Assembly: GCF_034439435.1 (NCBI RefSeq)
Contig: NZ_JAPCKJ010000004.1
Coordinates: 372,001 to 436,000, forward strand
DNA: 64,000 nucleotides
Direction: 5' to 3'
Source: Sarcina sp034439435
GTDB taxonomy: Bacteria > Bacillota > Clostridia > Clostridiales > Clostridiaceae
Part shown: piece by piece, positions 9,391 to 18,476 of the stretch
Position numbering within the stretch: position 1 is the stretch's first letter
How the letters are laid out: the number at the start of each line of letters is the position of its first letter
The notes under the pieces: model-generated
The model's input: the letters and a program-made list of their open reading frames with translations, nothing else
What the model was told of the DNA's origin: nothing
Databases searched by the model: none
Program-made: the position numbers and the translations under genes

Positions 9391-10977
9391 CTATTTTTGT
9401 GATTTAAATTTATCATGATATTCAGAAAGTAACTCTAAAATTTGTTTAGCTATTTTCTTATAAGCATTATCTGGTAAGTTAGCTTGGGATACACGTAATG
9501 TTCCAGGAGTTGCGCCAAAGCCTACCCCTTCCATTAATACTACTCCATTCATTTCTGCTAAACGTAATAAGAAGTCAATTGGTTCAAAATTATCTTTTAA
9601 GTATGCTGTAAATTCTTCGCTATATAAATTAGTTGCTATTTTATAAATATCTATTAATGAATAATATTTGGCATTTTCTCTACTATTATCTTCTTTAATT
9701 CCTAAAGTAGTGAATAAATCATTATATCTTGATCCTACTAATTTTTTAGAGCTTTCAATATATGGATCTTTTCCTTCAGTAAGTAATGCACTTAAAGCAA
9801 ATAAAGCCATTTGAATTTGTTGAGGAGTTGATAATCCTGAAGTATGATAAAGTCCTACTGAACGACTATCAGCAACAAGTCTATCAATGAATTTTAATTT
9901 TCTTGGTTCTAATGTTACAAGACCATATCTAGCATCTAATTCTTTTAATTTTTCTTCTGGTAACTTACTTATTAAATCATCAAAAACATTATTTTCATTA
10001 GCACCTATTAATCCTAATCTCCAACCAGTTGCTCCATATAATTTAGAGAATGAATAAACTAATAATGTATTATAAGGTGCTACTGCATATATAGTTTGAA
10101 AGCCGTCAACAAAAGTTCCATAAACATCATCAGTTAGTATTATTAAATCTTTACGTTCTTTCACTAAATTAGCTATATGATTTAAAACTTCTTCAGGTAA
10201 GGCTTTTGATCCTGGGTTTGAAGGATTTACAAAGAATAAAGCTTTAATCTCTTTATCATTTAACTTATCTAATTCAGCTGGATCTATAATCCAGTTATTT
10301 TCTTCTTTAGATCTTAAGTCAACTTCTATCAATTCATAATCTTGTAATTCTGGAATTTGTAAGTATGGTGTGAAAATTGGAGTATTTAGAGCTATTTTAT
10401 CTCCTGGTTTTATTAAACCATTTTCCTTTAATGAGTTAAATATGTAGCATATTGCTGCTGTTCCCCCTTCTGTTGGGAATAAACTAGTTTCTTTATCAAG
10501 GTTTACGCCATTATAAAGTTCTTTTTGCAAATACATATTTAAAATCTTTTCTGTATTTACTAAGCATCTACTTGGAATTGGATAGTTATTAGCAATTGCT
10601 CCATCTACAAATTCCTTAACTAATACATCTTTATCAACATTTAAATTTCTAATACTATAAGCTATAGCCTCTCTTAAGAACTTATCAGCTTCATGACTAT
10701 CATCTAAGAAAGCCACGAATCTATCATGTATACCATCTAGAGTTGTATATCCTGCTAAATTTCTATCGTTCATAGTTTTTCTTGATTCAATTACACCGAA
10801 TTCTATTATTCTACTTAATCCCAATCTTCCTTGAGTATTTATCCAATTAGGATTTCCTCTTCCTGCATTTAGGAAAGGATTATGCTTTTCATTATTTTTA
10901 GCAAGTTGTAACATTTTACGGCTAACTTCAAAAGCTCCTAATCCTTCTAATTCTTTTTCAAATTCCTTTGTTATCAT
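9391..10977 (-). CDS. aspD: Aspartate 4-decarboxylase (bifunctional PLP enzyme)
   Basis: A fold-type I pyridoxal-phosphate enzyme converting L-aspartate to L-alanine and CO2; the family also has aspartate aminotransferase activity. The length of 528 fits AspD and is over 100 longer than ordinary aminotransferases. The Schiff-base lysine is K312 in YSFSKLYGATGWRLG. PLP contacts are NPSNPGS at 251-257 and the DDVYG Asp/Tyr at 283-287; GRGNPNW near residue 40 is typical of the family. AAGGAG lies 9 bases before the ATG. It is first in an operon with aspT. A likely promoter (TTCACG, 17 bp, TATACT) lies about 130 bp upstream. Confidence 0.93.
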   Translation of the reverse strand: MITKEFEKELEGLGAFEVSRKMLQLAKNNEKHNPFLNAGRGNPNWINTQGRLGLSRIIEFGVIESRKTMNDRNLAGYTTLDGIHDRFVAFLDDSHEADKFLREAIAYSIRNLNVDKDVLVKEFVDGAIANNYPIPSRCLVNTEKILNMYLQKELYNGVNLDKETSLFPTEGGTAAICYIFNSLKENGLIKPGDKIALNTPIFTPYLQIPELQDYELIEVDLRSKEENNWIIDPAELDKLNDKEIKALFFVNPSNPGSKALPEEVLNHIANLVKERKDLIILTDDVYGTFVDGFQTIYAVAPYNTLLVYSFSKLYGATGWRLGLIGANENNVFDDLISKLPEEKLKELDARYGLVTLEPRKLKFIDRLVADSRSVGLYHTSGLSTPQQIQMALFALSALLTEGKDPYIESSKKLVGSRYNDLFTTLGIKEDNSRENAKYYSLIDIYKIATNLYSEEFTAYLKDNFEPIDFLLRLAEMNGVVLMEGVGFGATPGTLRVSQANLPDNAYKKIAKQILELLSEYHDKFKSQK

Positions 10978-11107
10978 GACTAATCACTCCTTATAATAAA
11001 TTATCCCGAAATATCTAATAGTTATATTCATTTTTCTCCGAATACATATATTAAACATCTCAGCTCATGTATACATTAACACTTTTTTAACATTTTTAAA
11101 GGCTCAC

Positions 11108-11136
11108 AGTATACAATTTCTTCAAAAAACCGTGAA
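11108..11136 (-). promoter_or_regulatory. Probable sigma-A promoter of aspD-aspT
   Basis: On the minus strand TTCACG is followed by a 17-bp spacer and TATACT, matching the -35 box at 4 of 6 and the -10 box at 5 of 6 positions. It would leave an aspD leader of about 125 nt. Confidence 0.5.
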
Positions 11137-11275
11137 AACATTTTAAACGTTAAGCATTTTTTTTAGTTATATTAAAATAAACAAGCATTTTTTTGTATTA
11201 TAATCTAAATTTTTATATTTTTAGTATGTTAATACTTTGTTTACTTTTAAATAATTTTACATTTAAAATATTCTA

Positions 11276-11310
11276 TAAAAAAATGATGTATCAAATTTGA
11301 TACATCATTT
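11276..11310 (-). terminator. Terminator of the tldD-tldE unit (family A short form)
   Basis: A perfect palindrome AAATGATGTATCAAA/TTTGATACATCATTT, followed on the minus strand by seven T. It contains the TGTATCAAA core found at the ends of family A elements. Confidence 0.8.
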
Positions 11311-11329
11311 CTAATTTATTTTTTATTTA

Positions 11330-11408
11330 GGCTCTGTTCTAAGTAAATGTTGATTTTTAGCTATATCTTCAGACCTAAGAATCAACACTACTTTTAAAAT
11401 AAAGCCTT
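11330..11408. repeat. Family B inverted-repeat element, shortened copy
   Basis: 79 bp. The left end (GCTCTGTTCTAAGTAAATG, then TTGATTTTTAGCTA and CTTCAGACCTA) matches about 50 nt of the reversed right end of the 37590-37828 element. The right end, reversed (AGGCTTTATTTTAAAAGTAG, then TGTTGATT), matches that element's left end. It looks like the same element with its middle deleted. Confidence 0.65.
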
Positions 11409-11434
11409 TACTTAAATTAAGAACTAAAATAACA

Positions 11435-12784
11435 CTATTCACCAGCTACAGATATTTCTTTGATCACAAGGCTCGGACTACCATAGCCTGATGTTACACC
11501 ACTTTCTCTTAAATCATTTCCAACTTCCTCAATATCTTTTAATAAAGTAAAGAAGTTTCCTGCTATTGTTATTTGTTTTATAGCATTAGATAAAACTCCA
11601 TTTTCTATCTTTATTCCTTGTGCTGCCAATGAAAAATCTCCAGTTACTGCATTAGCTCCTGAATGAAGGCCCTCTAAATCTATTATATATATTCCATCTC
11701 CCACAAATTTTAAAAGTTCATTGAAAGATTTATCTCCTTCTTTTATATAAAAATTCGTTGGACTAGCTTTAACAGTTGCCTTAAATCCTGCTTTAAATCC
11801 ATTACCTGTTGGTTCAACTTTAGCCTTGTTTGCTGTTTTTAAACTGTGTAAAAATCCTTTAAACACACCATTTTCAATTATATTTTTAAGTTTTGTTGGT
11901 ACTCCCTCATCATCAAAAGAACAGGTTGAGATTCCTCCCTTTAAGAAAGGATCATCAACAATAGTAACCTTGTCAGAAGCAATTTTTTCTCCTATTTTAT
12001 CTTTCAAAAGTGTCTTATTTTCTTGAGCTATATCTCCTAAGAAGTTATCCTGCATAGTTCTAACCAAAGCTGCCATAACCTCTCCATCTATAATAACTTT
12101 ATATTTGCCAGATTTAATAGAAGTTGCACCTTTTTTTCTTAAAGTTTTCTTTATTCCATCATCTATTAATTTATTTATATTTACATCACTTAATTTAGTT
12201 GAAACACTTGAAGCGCCATCAACAATCATATTCTCTCCATCCTTAGCTATTGGATAAACAGATGCCTGAACAATTGTACCTTCTTCTCTTAAATCTATTC
12301 CTTCTGAATTTACGATTATTCTTTCCACCTTAGAAGTATTGAAGCTTGTGTATTCACTTTTTATTATTTCTGAATTCCTTTTTGATGGCTCAACATTCAA
12401 TTTAATCGCATTTTCTATCTGCTCTGTTGGAGTCATTTTAGTAATACTTTCATCATACGAATTGACTTCAGTGTATTCTAATCCTCCTTCAAAAATAAAT
12501 TCTTCATCATTACTTTCAACTAATTCAGCACACTCTTTTGCTTTAAACACTAACATTTCAATTGATTCTTCATCTAATTTTTCAGTATAGGAATATCCCA
12601 TTTTCCCATTATAAATCCCTCTAAACGAAACTCCTATAGTAGTACTTAATCCATATCTTTCAACTTCTCCCTCAGCTGAACTTATGCTAAGAGAATCACT
12701 TTTACCATAATATAATTCATATTTTTCAAAACCAACTTCTTTTGCCTTGCTAAACAATTTTTCTTTAAACTCTTTAAATTCCAT
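11435..12784 (-). CDS. TldE/PmbA-type subunit of TldD/TldE metalloprotease
   Basis: The partner subunit of the TldD/TldE protease, which degrades unfolded or modified peptides. 449 residues from ATG 12784; an in-frame TTG at 12793 abuts the GGAGGGG ribosome site with no spacing, so it was rejected. It has the family's N-terminal half (YYGKSDSLSISSAEGEVERYG) and C-terminal half (EGLHSGANAVTGDFSLAAQG). It lacks the HExxxH zinc motif, as expected for TldE. Its ribosome site overlaps the stop of tldD, so the two genes are coupled. It is followed by a terminator. Confidence 0.9.
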   Translation of the reverse strand: MEFKEFKEKLFSKAKEVGFEKYELYYGKSDSLSISSAEGEVERYGLSTTIGVSFRGIYNGKMGYSYTEKLDEESIEMLVFKAKECAELVESNDEEFIFEGGLEYTEVNSYDESITKMTPTEQIENAIKLNVEPSKRNSEIIKSEYTSFNTSKVERIIVNSEGIDLREEGTIVQASVYPIAKDGENMIVDGASSVSTKLSDVNINKLIDDGIKKTLRKKGATSIKSGKYKVIIDGEVMAALVRTMQDNFLGDIAQENKTLLKDKIGEKIASDKVTIVDDPFLKGGISTCSFDDEGVPTKLKNIIENGVFKGFLHSLKTANKAKVEPTGNGFKAGFKATVKASPTNFYIKEGDKSFNELLKFVGDGIYIIDLEGLHSGANAVTGDFSLAAQGIKIENGVLSNAIKQITIAGNFFTLLKDIEEVGNDLRESGVTSGYGSPSLVIKEISVAGE

Positions 12785-12799
12785 AACACTCAACCCCTC

Positions 12800-14185
12800 C
12801 TATCTTCCACCAACTGTGATTTCTTTAACTCTTAGTAATGGCTGTCCTACATTAGTTGGAACTGATCCACTTAAGGATCCACAAACACCTTGCCCATGGT
12901 CTAAATTTTTTCCAACCATATCTATATCCATTAATATTTTAGCACCGTTACCTATTAAGCTAGCACCTCTTACGGCTCTATCAATAACACCATTTTTAAC
13001 TAGATATCCTTCAAGAACATTGAAATTAAAATCACCAGTTATAGGGTTTACTGATCCTCCACCCATCTGTTTTGCATACAATCCATTTTCTATAGATTTT
13101 ATAATTTCCTCATTATCATCTTCTCCATTTGCTATGAATGTATTTGTCATCCTTGAAGTAGGAGCATATTTATAAGACTCTCTTCTTCCACTTCCTGTAG
13201 AAGGCATACCCATTCTTCTGCTATTAAATTTATCAATCATATATGACTTAAGTATTCCATTCTCTATTAGAATTTTTCTTTGAGTTGGATTACCCTCATC
13301 ATCTATATTTAATGAACCCCATGCATTAGCTATTGTTCCATCATCAATTGCAGTAACCTTTGATGAAGCAATTTGAGAACCAAGTTTATTACAGAAAACA
13401 GAATTTCCTTTAGCCACTGAAGTAGCCTCAAGTGAATGTCCACAAGCTTCGTGGAATATAACTCCTCCAAATCCACTTTCAATAGCAACAGTCATTTTTC
13501 CTGCTGGACAATAATCTGCATGAAGCATTGTAACAGCAGTTCTAGCAGCCTCATTTCCTACATTTCCTAAATCTATTGTATCGAAAAATTCAAATCCCAT
13601 AGATGCTCCAGGAGCTCTCATTCCTGACTGATTATCCACTCCATTTGAAGCTATTGCATTAACAGATATCCTTGATCTTATTCTTCTATCTTCAGTGAAT
13701 AATCCCTCACTATTAGCTATTAAAACTTTTTGATCCTCATCTACCATTGAAACTGTAGCCTGAGCTATCTCTTCACTATAACCTTTTGCTCCATTATAAG
13801 CTTCTTTCATCTTTTCAATTTTCTTAGTTGCACTTATGGATGAAGGCACATATAAAACAGGATGAATATTAGTATTTATTCTCTCAACTAAATTTAAATT
13901 AACTGTATGTCCATCTCTAACATCACCTAAAGCTAATGCAGCCCTATTAGCAGTATTAATTAGGCTTGTAATAGAATCATCATTTGTATATGCATATATA
14001 CACTTCAATCCTTTAAAAATTCTTATTCCAATACCATAGTCTTTTCCAGAAATAATATCTTTAACAGACCCCGATGTCAAAACAATCTTATTATTTAACT
14101 TTTCTTCAACAAAAACTTCTGCAAAGTCTCCTCCTGTACTAAGTGCTACAGAAAGAACTTTTTTAATCTTTTCTTTACTTAACAT
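12800..14185 (-). CDS. tldD: TldD-type zinc metalloprotease subunit
   Basis: The catalytic subunit of the TldD/TldE protease. The zinc motif HEACGH is at residues 245-250 within GFGGVIFHEACGHSLEA. The family C-terminal signature GGGSVNPITGDFNFNVLEGY is also present. The frame is open upstream to 14329 but that extension encodes an AT-rich hydrophobic stretch. ATG 14185 has GGGGAG 7 bases upstream, giving 461 residues, close to the usual 450-480. It is the first gene of the tldD-tldE pair. Confidence 0.92.
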   Translation of the reverse strand: MLSKEKIKKVLSVALSTGGDFAEVFVEEKLNNKIVLTSGSVKDIISGKDYGIGIRIFKGLKCIYAYTNDDSITSLINTANRAALALGDVRDGHTVNLNLVERINTNIHPVLYVPSSISATKKIEKMKEAYNGAKGYSEEIAQATVSMVDEDQKVLIANSEGLFTEDRRIRSRISVNAIASNGVDNQSGMRAPGASMGFEFFDTIDLGNVGNEAARTAVTMLHADYCPAGKMTVAIESGFGGVIFHEACGHSLEATSVAKGNSVFCNKLGSQIASSKVTAIDDGTIANAWGSLNIDDEGNPTQRKILIENGILKSYMIDKFNSRRMGMPSTGSGRRESYKYAPTSRMTNTFIANGEDDNEEIIKSIENGLYAKQMGGGSVNPITGDFNFNVLEGYLVKNGVIDRAVRGASLIGNGAKILMDIDMVGKNLDHGQGVCGSLSGSVPTNVGQPLLRVKEITVGGR

Positions 14186-14457
14186 AGAATCACTCCCCAA
14201 CTTAATATAAATAATTATATTTTCTACAATCCTACTTAATTCTAAATATTTAATTCTATTGTAATTGCATAAGTAATATTTTCCTATAACTAAAATAAAT
14301 ATTATTATTATAAAAAATTTACTATTCATTAGATTTTTTATTTTGCATTAAAAATCATGTTATTTTAAGAGAATATTTCAAAAGTGACATATTATTCTAA
14401 TTAACTTAAAATATAGATTATTGAACTTATTAAAATTATATGAAAAGAGGAATTACT

Positions 14458-15747
14458 GTGAAGATTACTAAAGACAGCTTTTTTAATGACTTTAAAAAAG
14501 ACCAAGCTACATATGATGAAATTCACGACAATATATTAGACGGTGTTAATATACATGGTGCTAATTTTATCATCTTAATGTGTGCCATAATAATAGCTTC
14601 TGTTGGATTAAATATGAATGCTACAGCTGTAATTATAGGTGCAATGCTTATTTCCCCACTTATGGGCCCAATCATAGCCATAGGATACTCTGTAGGAATC
14701 TATAATTTAAAACTTTTAAAAAAATCTATTGTTATTTTAGTTATAGAAATACTTATAAGTGTTACTACTGCCACAATTTATTTTTACTTAAGTCCTATAT
14801 CTAGTGCTGGAAGTGAAATTTTATCAAGAACATCTCCAAATATTTGGGATGTAATAATAGCCTTTGCCGGTGGAATTGCAGGTATAATAGGTATGACTCG
14901 TAAAAAATCTGGAAATATACTGCCTGGAGTTGCTATAGCTACGGCTCTAATGCCTCCACTTTGTACTAGTGGATATGGATTAGCTACTAAAAATATTCAT
15001 ATATTCTTAGGCGCAGGATATTTATTTTTTATAAACTCATTTTTTATAGCACTTTCAACTCTATTGGTTGTAAAATTTATGAGAATACCAACTAGAAACA
15101 CGCTCTCTGAGATTAAACAAAAAAAATTAAAGAAAATAATAATAGTTTCTACAATTTTAGTTACTATACCAAGTTTAATTTCAGCAGCAACAATGGTTAA
15201 TAGTTTTATGAATAATACTAATCTTAGTAACTTTATTCAAAAGGAACTTCCCTCTGAGTACATACTTAGTAAAGAAATAAACACTAAAACTAAAACAATA
15301 GAATTAGTTACAATAGGTAATACCCTAGATAATACCGAAGAAGCTGAGCTTCAAGAGAAATTAAAATATTATAATTTTAATGGGTATAAGCTTATAATTC
15401 AACAATCAACTGATAATTTTCCTGAATTAAAAATGTATTTAAATAAGATAAAAGAACAGGATTCAGGATTTATAGGTGACTTAGAAATAAATAAAGGAAA
15501 AAATAATTCTAATAATACTAACAGTGTTACAGCCAATTTAAATTCAGTTACTTCATCTTTGCCTAGCAAATTCAATGATATAATTAAAGTTTATAGCGGA
15601 GTTTTAGATAATGAATTGCCTGTATTTATTATAAATTACTCTGAGGATAGTATTGATAAAGATGCTATTAATGCATACATATTATCCAATCCTAATTTAA
15701 AAAATGCTAAAATTTACTTTGAAAAAGTAACTCCTGATAAAGAATAG
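14458..15747 (+). CDS. DUF389 family membrane protein
   Basis: An uncharacterised membrane family. The start is GTG 14458, because AGAGG lies 7 bases before it, whereas the upstream ATG at 14440 has no ribosome site. 429 residues. The N-terminal half has about six membrane segments with the family's conserved ASVGLNMNATAVIIGAMLIS and PLMGPIIAIG, followed by GVAIATALMPPLCTSGYG. The C-terminal half (from about residue 270) is soluble and probably extracytoplasmic. The family's role is unknown. It is a single gene with its own strong terminator. Confidence 0.85.
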   Translation: MKITKDSFFNDFKKDQATYDEIHDNILDGVNIHGANFIILMCAIIIASVGLNMNATAVIIGAMLISPLMGPIIAIGYSVGIYNLKLLKKSIVILVIEILISVTTATIYFYLSPISSAGSEILSRTSPNIWDVIIAFAGGIAGIIGMTRKKSGNILPGVAIATALMPPLCTSGYGLATKNIHIFLGAGYLFFINSFFIALSTLLVVKFMRIPTRNTLSEIKQKKLKKIIIVSTILVTIPSLISAATMVNSFMNNTNLSNFIQKELPSEYILSKEINTKTKTIELVTIGNTLDNTEEAELQEKLKYYNFNGYKLIIQQSTDNFPELKMYLNKIKEQDSGFIGDLEINKGKNNSNNTNSVTANLNSVTSSLPSKFNDIIKVYSGVLDNELPVFIINYSEDSIDKDAINAYILSNPNLKNAKIYFEKVTPDKE

Positions 15748-15775
15748 CAGAAATACTTTTAAAATATAACACTTA

Positions 15776-15830
15776 AATAATAAGAAGAGCTATTTAAAAA
15801 TCGTTTATATAGCTCTTCTTATTATTTTTT
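15776..15830 (+). terminator. Terminator after the DUF389 gene
   Basis: AATAATAAGAAGAGCTAT pairs with ATAGCTCTTCTTATTATT across a 15-nt loop and is followed by TTTT. Confidence 0.9.
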
Positions 15831-15880
15831 AAATTTATTGTCAAAAAGTTTTTTGTAATTTTTTCTAATTTATGCTTGTT

Positions 15881-15910
15881 TATGACGTAAGGTAATATGT
15901 TAGCATAAGA
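15881..15910 (+). promoter_or_regulatory. Possible MerR-type promoter of the regulator-ABC operon
   Basis: TATGAC and TAAGAT are separated by 18 bp, longer than the normal 17. This is the arrangement MerR activators twist into register. The spacer holds ACGTAAGGTAA, reminiscent of MerR operators, but I do not see a complete dyad. It lies about 20 bp before the MerR start. Confidence 0.4.
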
Positions 15911-15929
15911 TTAAAAGGGGGCAATAAAT

Positions 15930-16724
15930 ATGAAAAATTCTGATTTTTTTACTGTTGGTGAATTGGCAAAAGAAATGGATGTTACTGTTAGAACACTTCA
16001 GTATTATGATAAAGAAGGTCTATTGAAACCTTCAGCTAAAAGTGAAGGTGGAAGAAGACTTTATTCAAAAAAAGATATGGTTAAACTCCACCAAATACTT
16101 TCTTTAAAATATTTAGGCTTTTCTCTAGATGAAATTAAAGACAAATTATTTTCTTTAGATGATCCATTTGAAGTTTCTGAAATATTAGCTAAACAAGCTG
16201 ATATCTTAAGGAAACAAATTAATCAACTAAAAGTAGCTCTTGATACTACAGAATCTCTTCACAAAGAAGTTTTAAAAATCAAAACTGTTAATTTTTCAAA
16301 ATATGCTGATATAGTTACTATTCTAAAACAGCAAAATGAAAATTACTGGTTAATAAAGCTTTTTGATGACAAACTATCTTCTCATATACGTGAAAAATTT
16401 AATGCTAATCCTAGTGATGGCATAAAAATCTTTAATAAATACTCCGAACTACTCGATAAAACTTTAGAACTGAAAAATCAAGATAAATCACCTAGTAGTA
16501 AAGCAAGTCTTTCTCTAGCTGAAGAATGGTGGAATATGATAAGTGATTTTACTGGTGGTGATATGAGTCTCCTTCCTAATCTTATGGAATTTAATAATAA
16601 TAAAGAAAATTGGAATGAAGAACTGGCAATAAAACAAAGTATTATTGATAGTTTCTTAGATGAATCATTAAACTACTATTTTCAATCGAAAAATATAAAT
16701 ATCTTAGGAATGGAGGATAATTAA
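15930..16724 (+). CDS. MerR family transcriptional regulator
   Basis: 264 residues with GGGGG upstream of the ATG. The N-terminal winged HTH starts FTVGELAKEMDVTVRTLQYY and continues through GGRRLYSKKDM. A dimerisation coiled coil covers about 80-120. The rest is a TipA-like or unclassified effector domain (about 125-264) with helical composition and no cysteine cluster, so a metal sensor is unlikely. It is the first gene of an operon with an ABC transporter, 0 bp from the ATPase start. It probably senses the exporter's substrate and controls its own operon. Confidence 0.88.
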   Translation: MKNSDFFTVGELAKEMDVTVRTLQYYDKEGLLKPSAKSEGGRRLYSKKDMVKLHQILSLKYLGFSLDEIKDKLFSLDDPFEVSEILAKQADILRKQINQLKVALDTTESLHKEVLKIKTVNFSKYADIVTILKQQNENYWLIKLFDDKLSSHIREKFNANPSDGIKIFNKYSELLDKTLELKNQDKSPSSKASLSLAEEWWNMISDFTGGDMSLLPNLMEFNNNKENWNEELAIKQSIIDSFLDESLNYYFQSKNINILGMEDN

Positions 16725-17594
16725 ATGAGTACTGCATTAAAAGTATCTAACCTTTACAAAAACTATGGTAATAATCAAGTCTTAAAAGGAATATCTTTTG
16801 AAGTTTCTAAAGGAGAGATATTCGCACTTCTTGGAACAAATGGAGCTGGTAAAACAACTACTTTAGAATGCATAGAAGGATTGAAAATTTATAATAGTGG
16901 AGAAATCTCTCTTTACGGTAAAATGGGTGTTCAACTTCAATCATCATCTCTTCCTGAAAATATAAGAATTTTAGAAGCATTAAGCTTATTTTCTAAGTGG
17001 AATAACTCTACAGTTGATAATAACCTTATAGAAAAATTAAATTTAACTCCTCTTTTAAAGAAACAATACAAAGAATTATCAATTGGACAGAAACGACGAC
17101 TTCATTTAGCATTATCACTAATTGGAAATCCAGATATTATCTTTCTTGATGAACCTACAGCTGGATTAGATGTTGAAGGAAGATTTGCCTTACATGATGA
17201 AATAAAAAACTTGAAATCTAAAAGTAAAACTATAATAATCACAAGTCATGATATGGCTGAAATAGCCTCTCTTTGTGATAGATTGGCAATATTAAAAGAT
17301 GGAAAAATTGTATTTATGGGTACCCCTCATGAACTTACTTCTACAACCTCAAAACTTTATAAAATAAAACTAAAGCTTTCCTCTCAATTACTACTAGAAA
17401 ATAATTCTAAGATTTTATTTAAATCTATTGATCAAGGATATTATACCTTTGAAATTAATAAGATTGATGAAGAACTTCTAGAATTATTAACTTGTGCTAA
17501 AAGTCAAAATATAGAGGTATATGATGTAAAAATAGAACAAACAACCTTAGAGGAATGTTTTATAAATATAGCAAGAGGTGAAATTAATGAATAA
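16725..17594 (+). CDS. ABC transporter ATP-binding protein (drug/antibiotic exporter type)
   Basis: 289 residues; CcmA/DrrA-like ATPase of an ABC-2 exporter. Walker A is GTNGAGKTTT at about 37-46, the signature is LSIGQKRR, Walker B is IIFLDEPTAGLD, and the H-loop is ITSHD. The C-terminal 80 residues form the extra domain common in this subgroup. GGAGG lies 8 bases before the ATG. Its stop overlaps the permease start by 8 bp. Confidence 0.9.
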   Translation: MSTALKVSNLYKNYGNNQVLKGISFEVSKGEIFALLGTNGAGKTTTLECIEGLKIYNSGEISLYGKMGVQLQSSSLPENIRILEALSLFSKWNNSTVDNNLIEKLNLTPLLKKQYKELSIGQKRRLHLALSLIGNPDIIFLDEPTAGLDVEGRFALHDEIKNLKSKSKTIIITSHDMAEIASLCDRLAILKDGKIVFMGTPHELTSTTSKLYKIKLKLSSQLLLENNSKILFKSIDQGYYTFEINKIDEELLELLTCAKSQNIEVYDVKIEQTTLEECFINIARGEINE

Positions 17595-18309
17595 ATTTTT
17601 ATATGGTATCACGCTCCAATGGAAACTAGATTTAAGAAATAGAGGCATATTATTAACTTATTATGTTGTTCCTATTGTTTTTTTCTTCTTTATGGGTGGA
17701 ATTTTCACTTCAATTGATCCTGAATCTTATAAAACATTAATTCCTTCTATGACAATATTTGCTGTAACCATGGGATCAATTATAGGTTATCCTAGCCCTT
17801 TAGTAGACTTTTTCAATAGTGATATAAAGAAATCTTATATTGTTAGTAAAATCCCTATTTGGACTCCTATAATGAATAATTTCTTATCAGCTTTTATACA
17901 CCTTTTTATTGTTTCACTTATTATCTTATTTATTTCATCTATTGCTTTTAGTGCAAATCTTCCAAGTAATATTCCAGTGTACTTTTTTACTCTCTCACTA
18001 TTTATTATTTCCTCATTAAGTCTAGGAACTCTACTTGGAATTTTCATAAAAAGCACATCAAAATTAACAATGATATCTCAATTTATCTTTCTTCCTTCCA
18101 TAATGCTTTCAGGTATAATGTTTCCTACTAATATGCTGCCATCCTTTTTGAAAAATGTCGGCAATCTCTTTCCTGCTACCTGGGCATTTGAAACAATGAG
18201 TTTAACAGATAATTTAGAGTTACTTAAAATACTTCCACTAATAATAATAATTCTAATTTCTTTATTGATAACTATATTTAAAATAAGAGCTAATAAAAAA
18301 GTTCAATAA
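17587..18309 (+). CDS. ABC-2 type exporter permease
   Basis: About 240 residues with six hydrophobic segments and the ABC-2 layout. The conserved last-third motif is FIFLPSIMLSGIMFPTNMLP, followed by FPATWAF. ATG 17587 is preferred over GTG 17578 because AGAGG lies within and just before that GTG, 6-7 bases from the ATG. It forms an exporter with the preceding ATPase. The substrate is unknown; the MerR neighbour suggests a toxic compound or antibiotic. Confidence 0.87.
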   Translation: MNKFLYGITLQWKLDLRNRGILLTYYVVPIVFFFFMGGIFTSIDPESYKTLIPSMTIFAVTMGSIIGYPSPLVDFFNSDIKKSYIVSKIPIWTPIMNNFLSAFIHLFIVSLIILFISSIAFSANLPSNIPVYFFTLSLFIISSLSLGTLLGIFIKSTSKLTMISQFIFLPSIMLSGIMFPTNMLPSFLKNVGNLFPATWAFETMSLTDNLELLKILPLIIIILISLLITIFKIRANKKVQ

Positions 18310-18410
18310 TTCAAGCTATGACTTAGCATTATAAATTGGTATTTATCAAAAATCACTTTTAAAATATATTAATTAAAAGCTAAATATAAAGTCATTCTTT
18401 TTACAAAGTA

Positions 18411-18472
18411 AAAAACTGTATCAAAACTCTAATCAATTATAAAAAAATTAGTAAGTATTTTGATACAGTTTT
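18411..18472. terminator. Bidirectional terminator, family A short form
   Basis: AAAACTGTATCAAAA pairs with TTTTGATACAGTTTT around a 32-nt A/T-rich loop, between convergent genes. It shares the TGTATCAAA ends with family A. Confidence 0.75.
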
Positions 18473-18476
18473 CTAT

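Larger units (their letters stand above)
10978..11434. other. Intergenic region upstream of aspD and downstream of tldE
   Basis: 457 bp without a gene. It holds the aspD promoter and 5' leader (10978-11136), two copies of AAGCATTTTTTT about 32 bp apart (near 11153 and 11185), the tldDE terminator, and a truncated family B element. No ORF is supported. Confidence 0.7.

Noticed and set aside
12747..13175. 142-codon plus-strand frame opposite tldD/tldE
   Set aside because: It is the antisense of tldD; proline- and serine-rich composition typical of a shadow frame, no ribosome site.
14186..14329. 48-codon N-terminal extension of tldD
   Set aside because: Hydrophobic AT-rich translation with no ribosome site; ATG 14185 has GGGGAG at ideal spacing and gives the family length.
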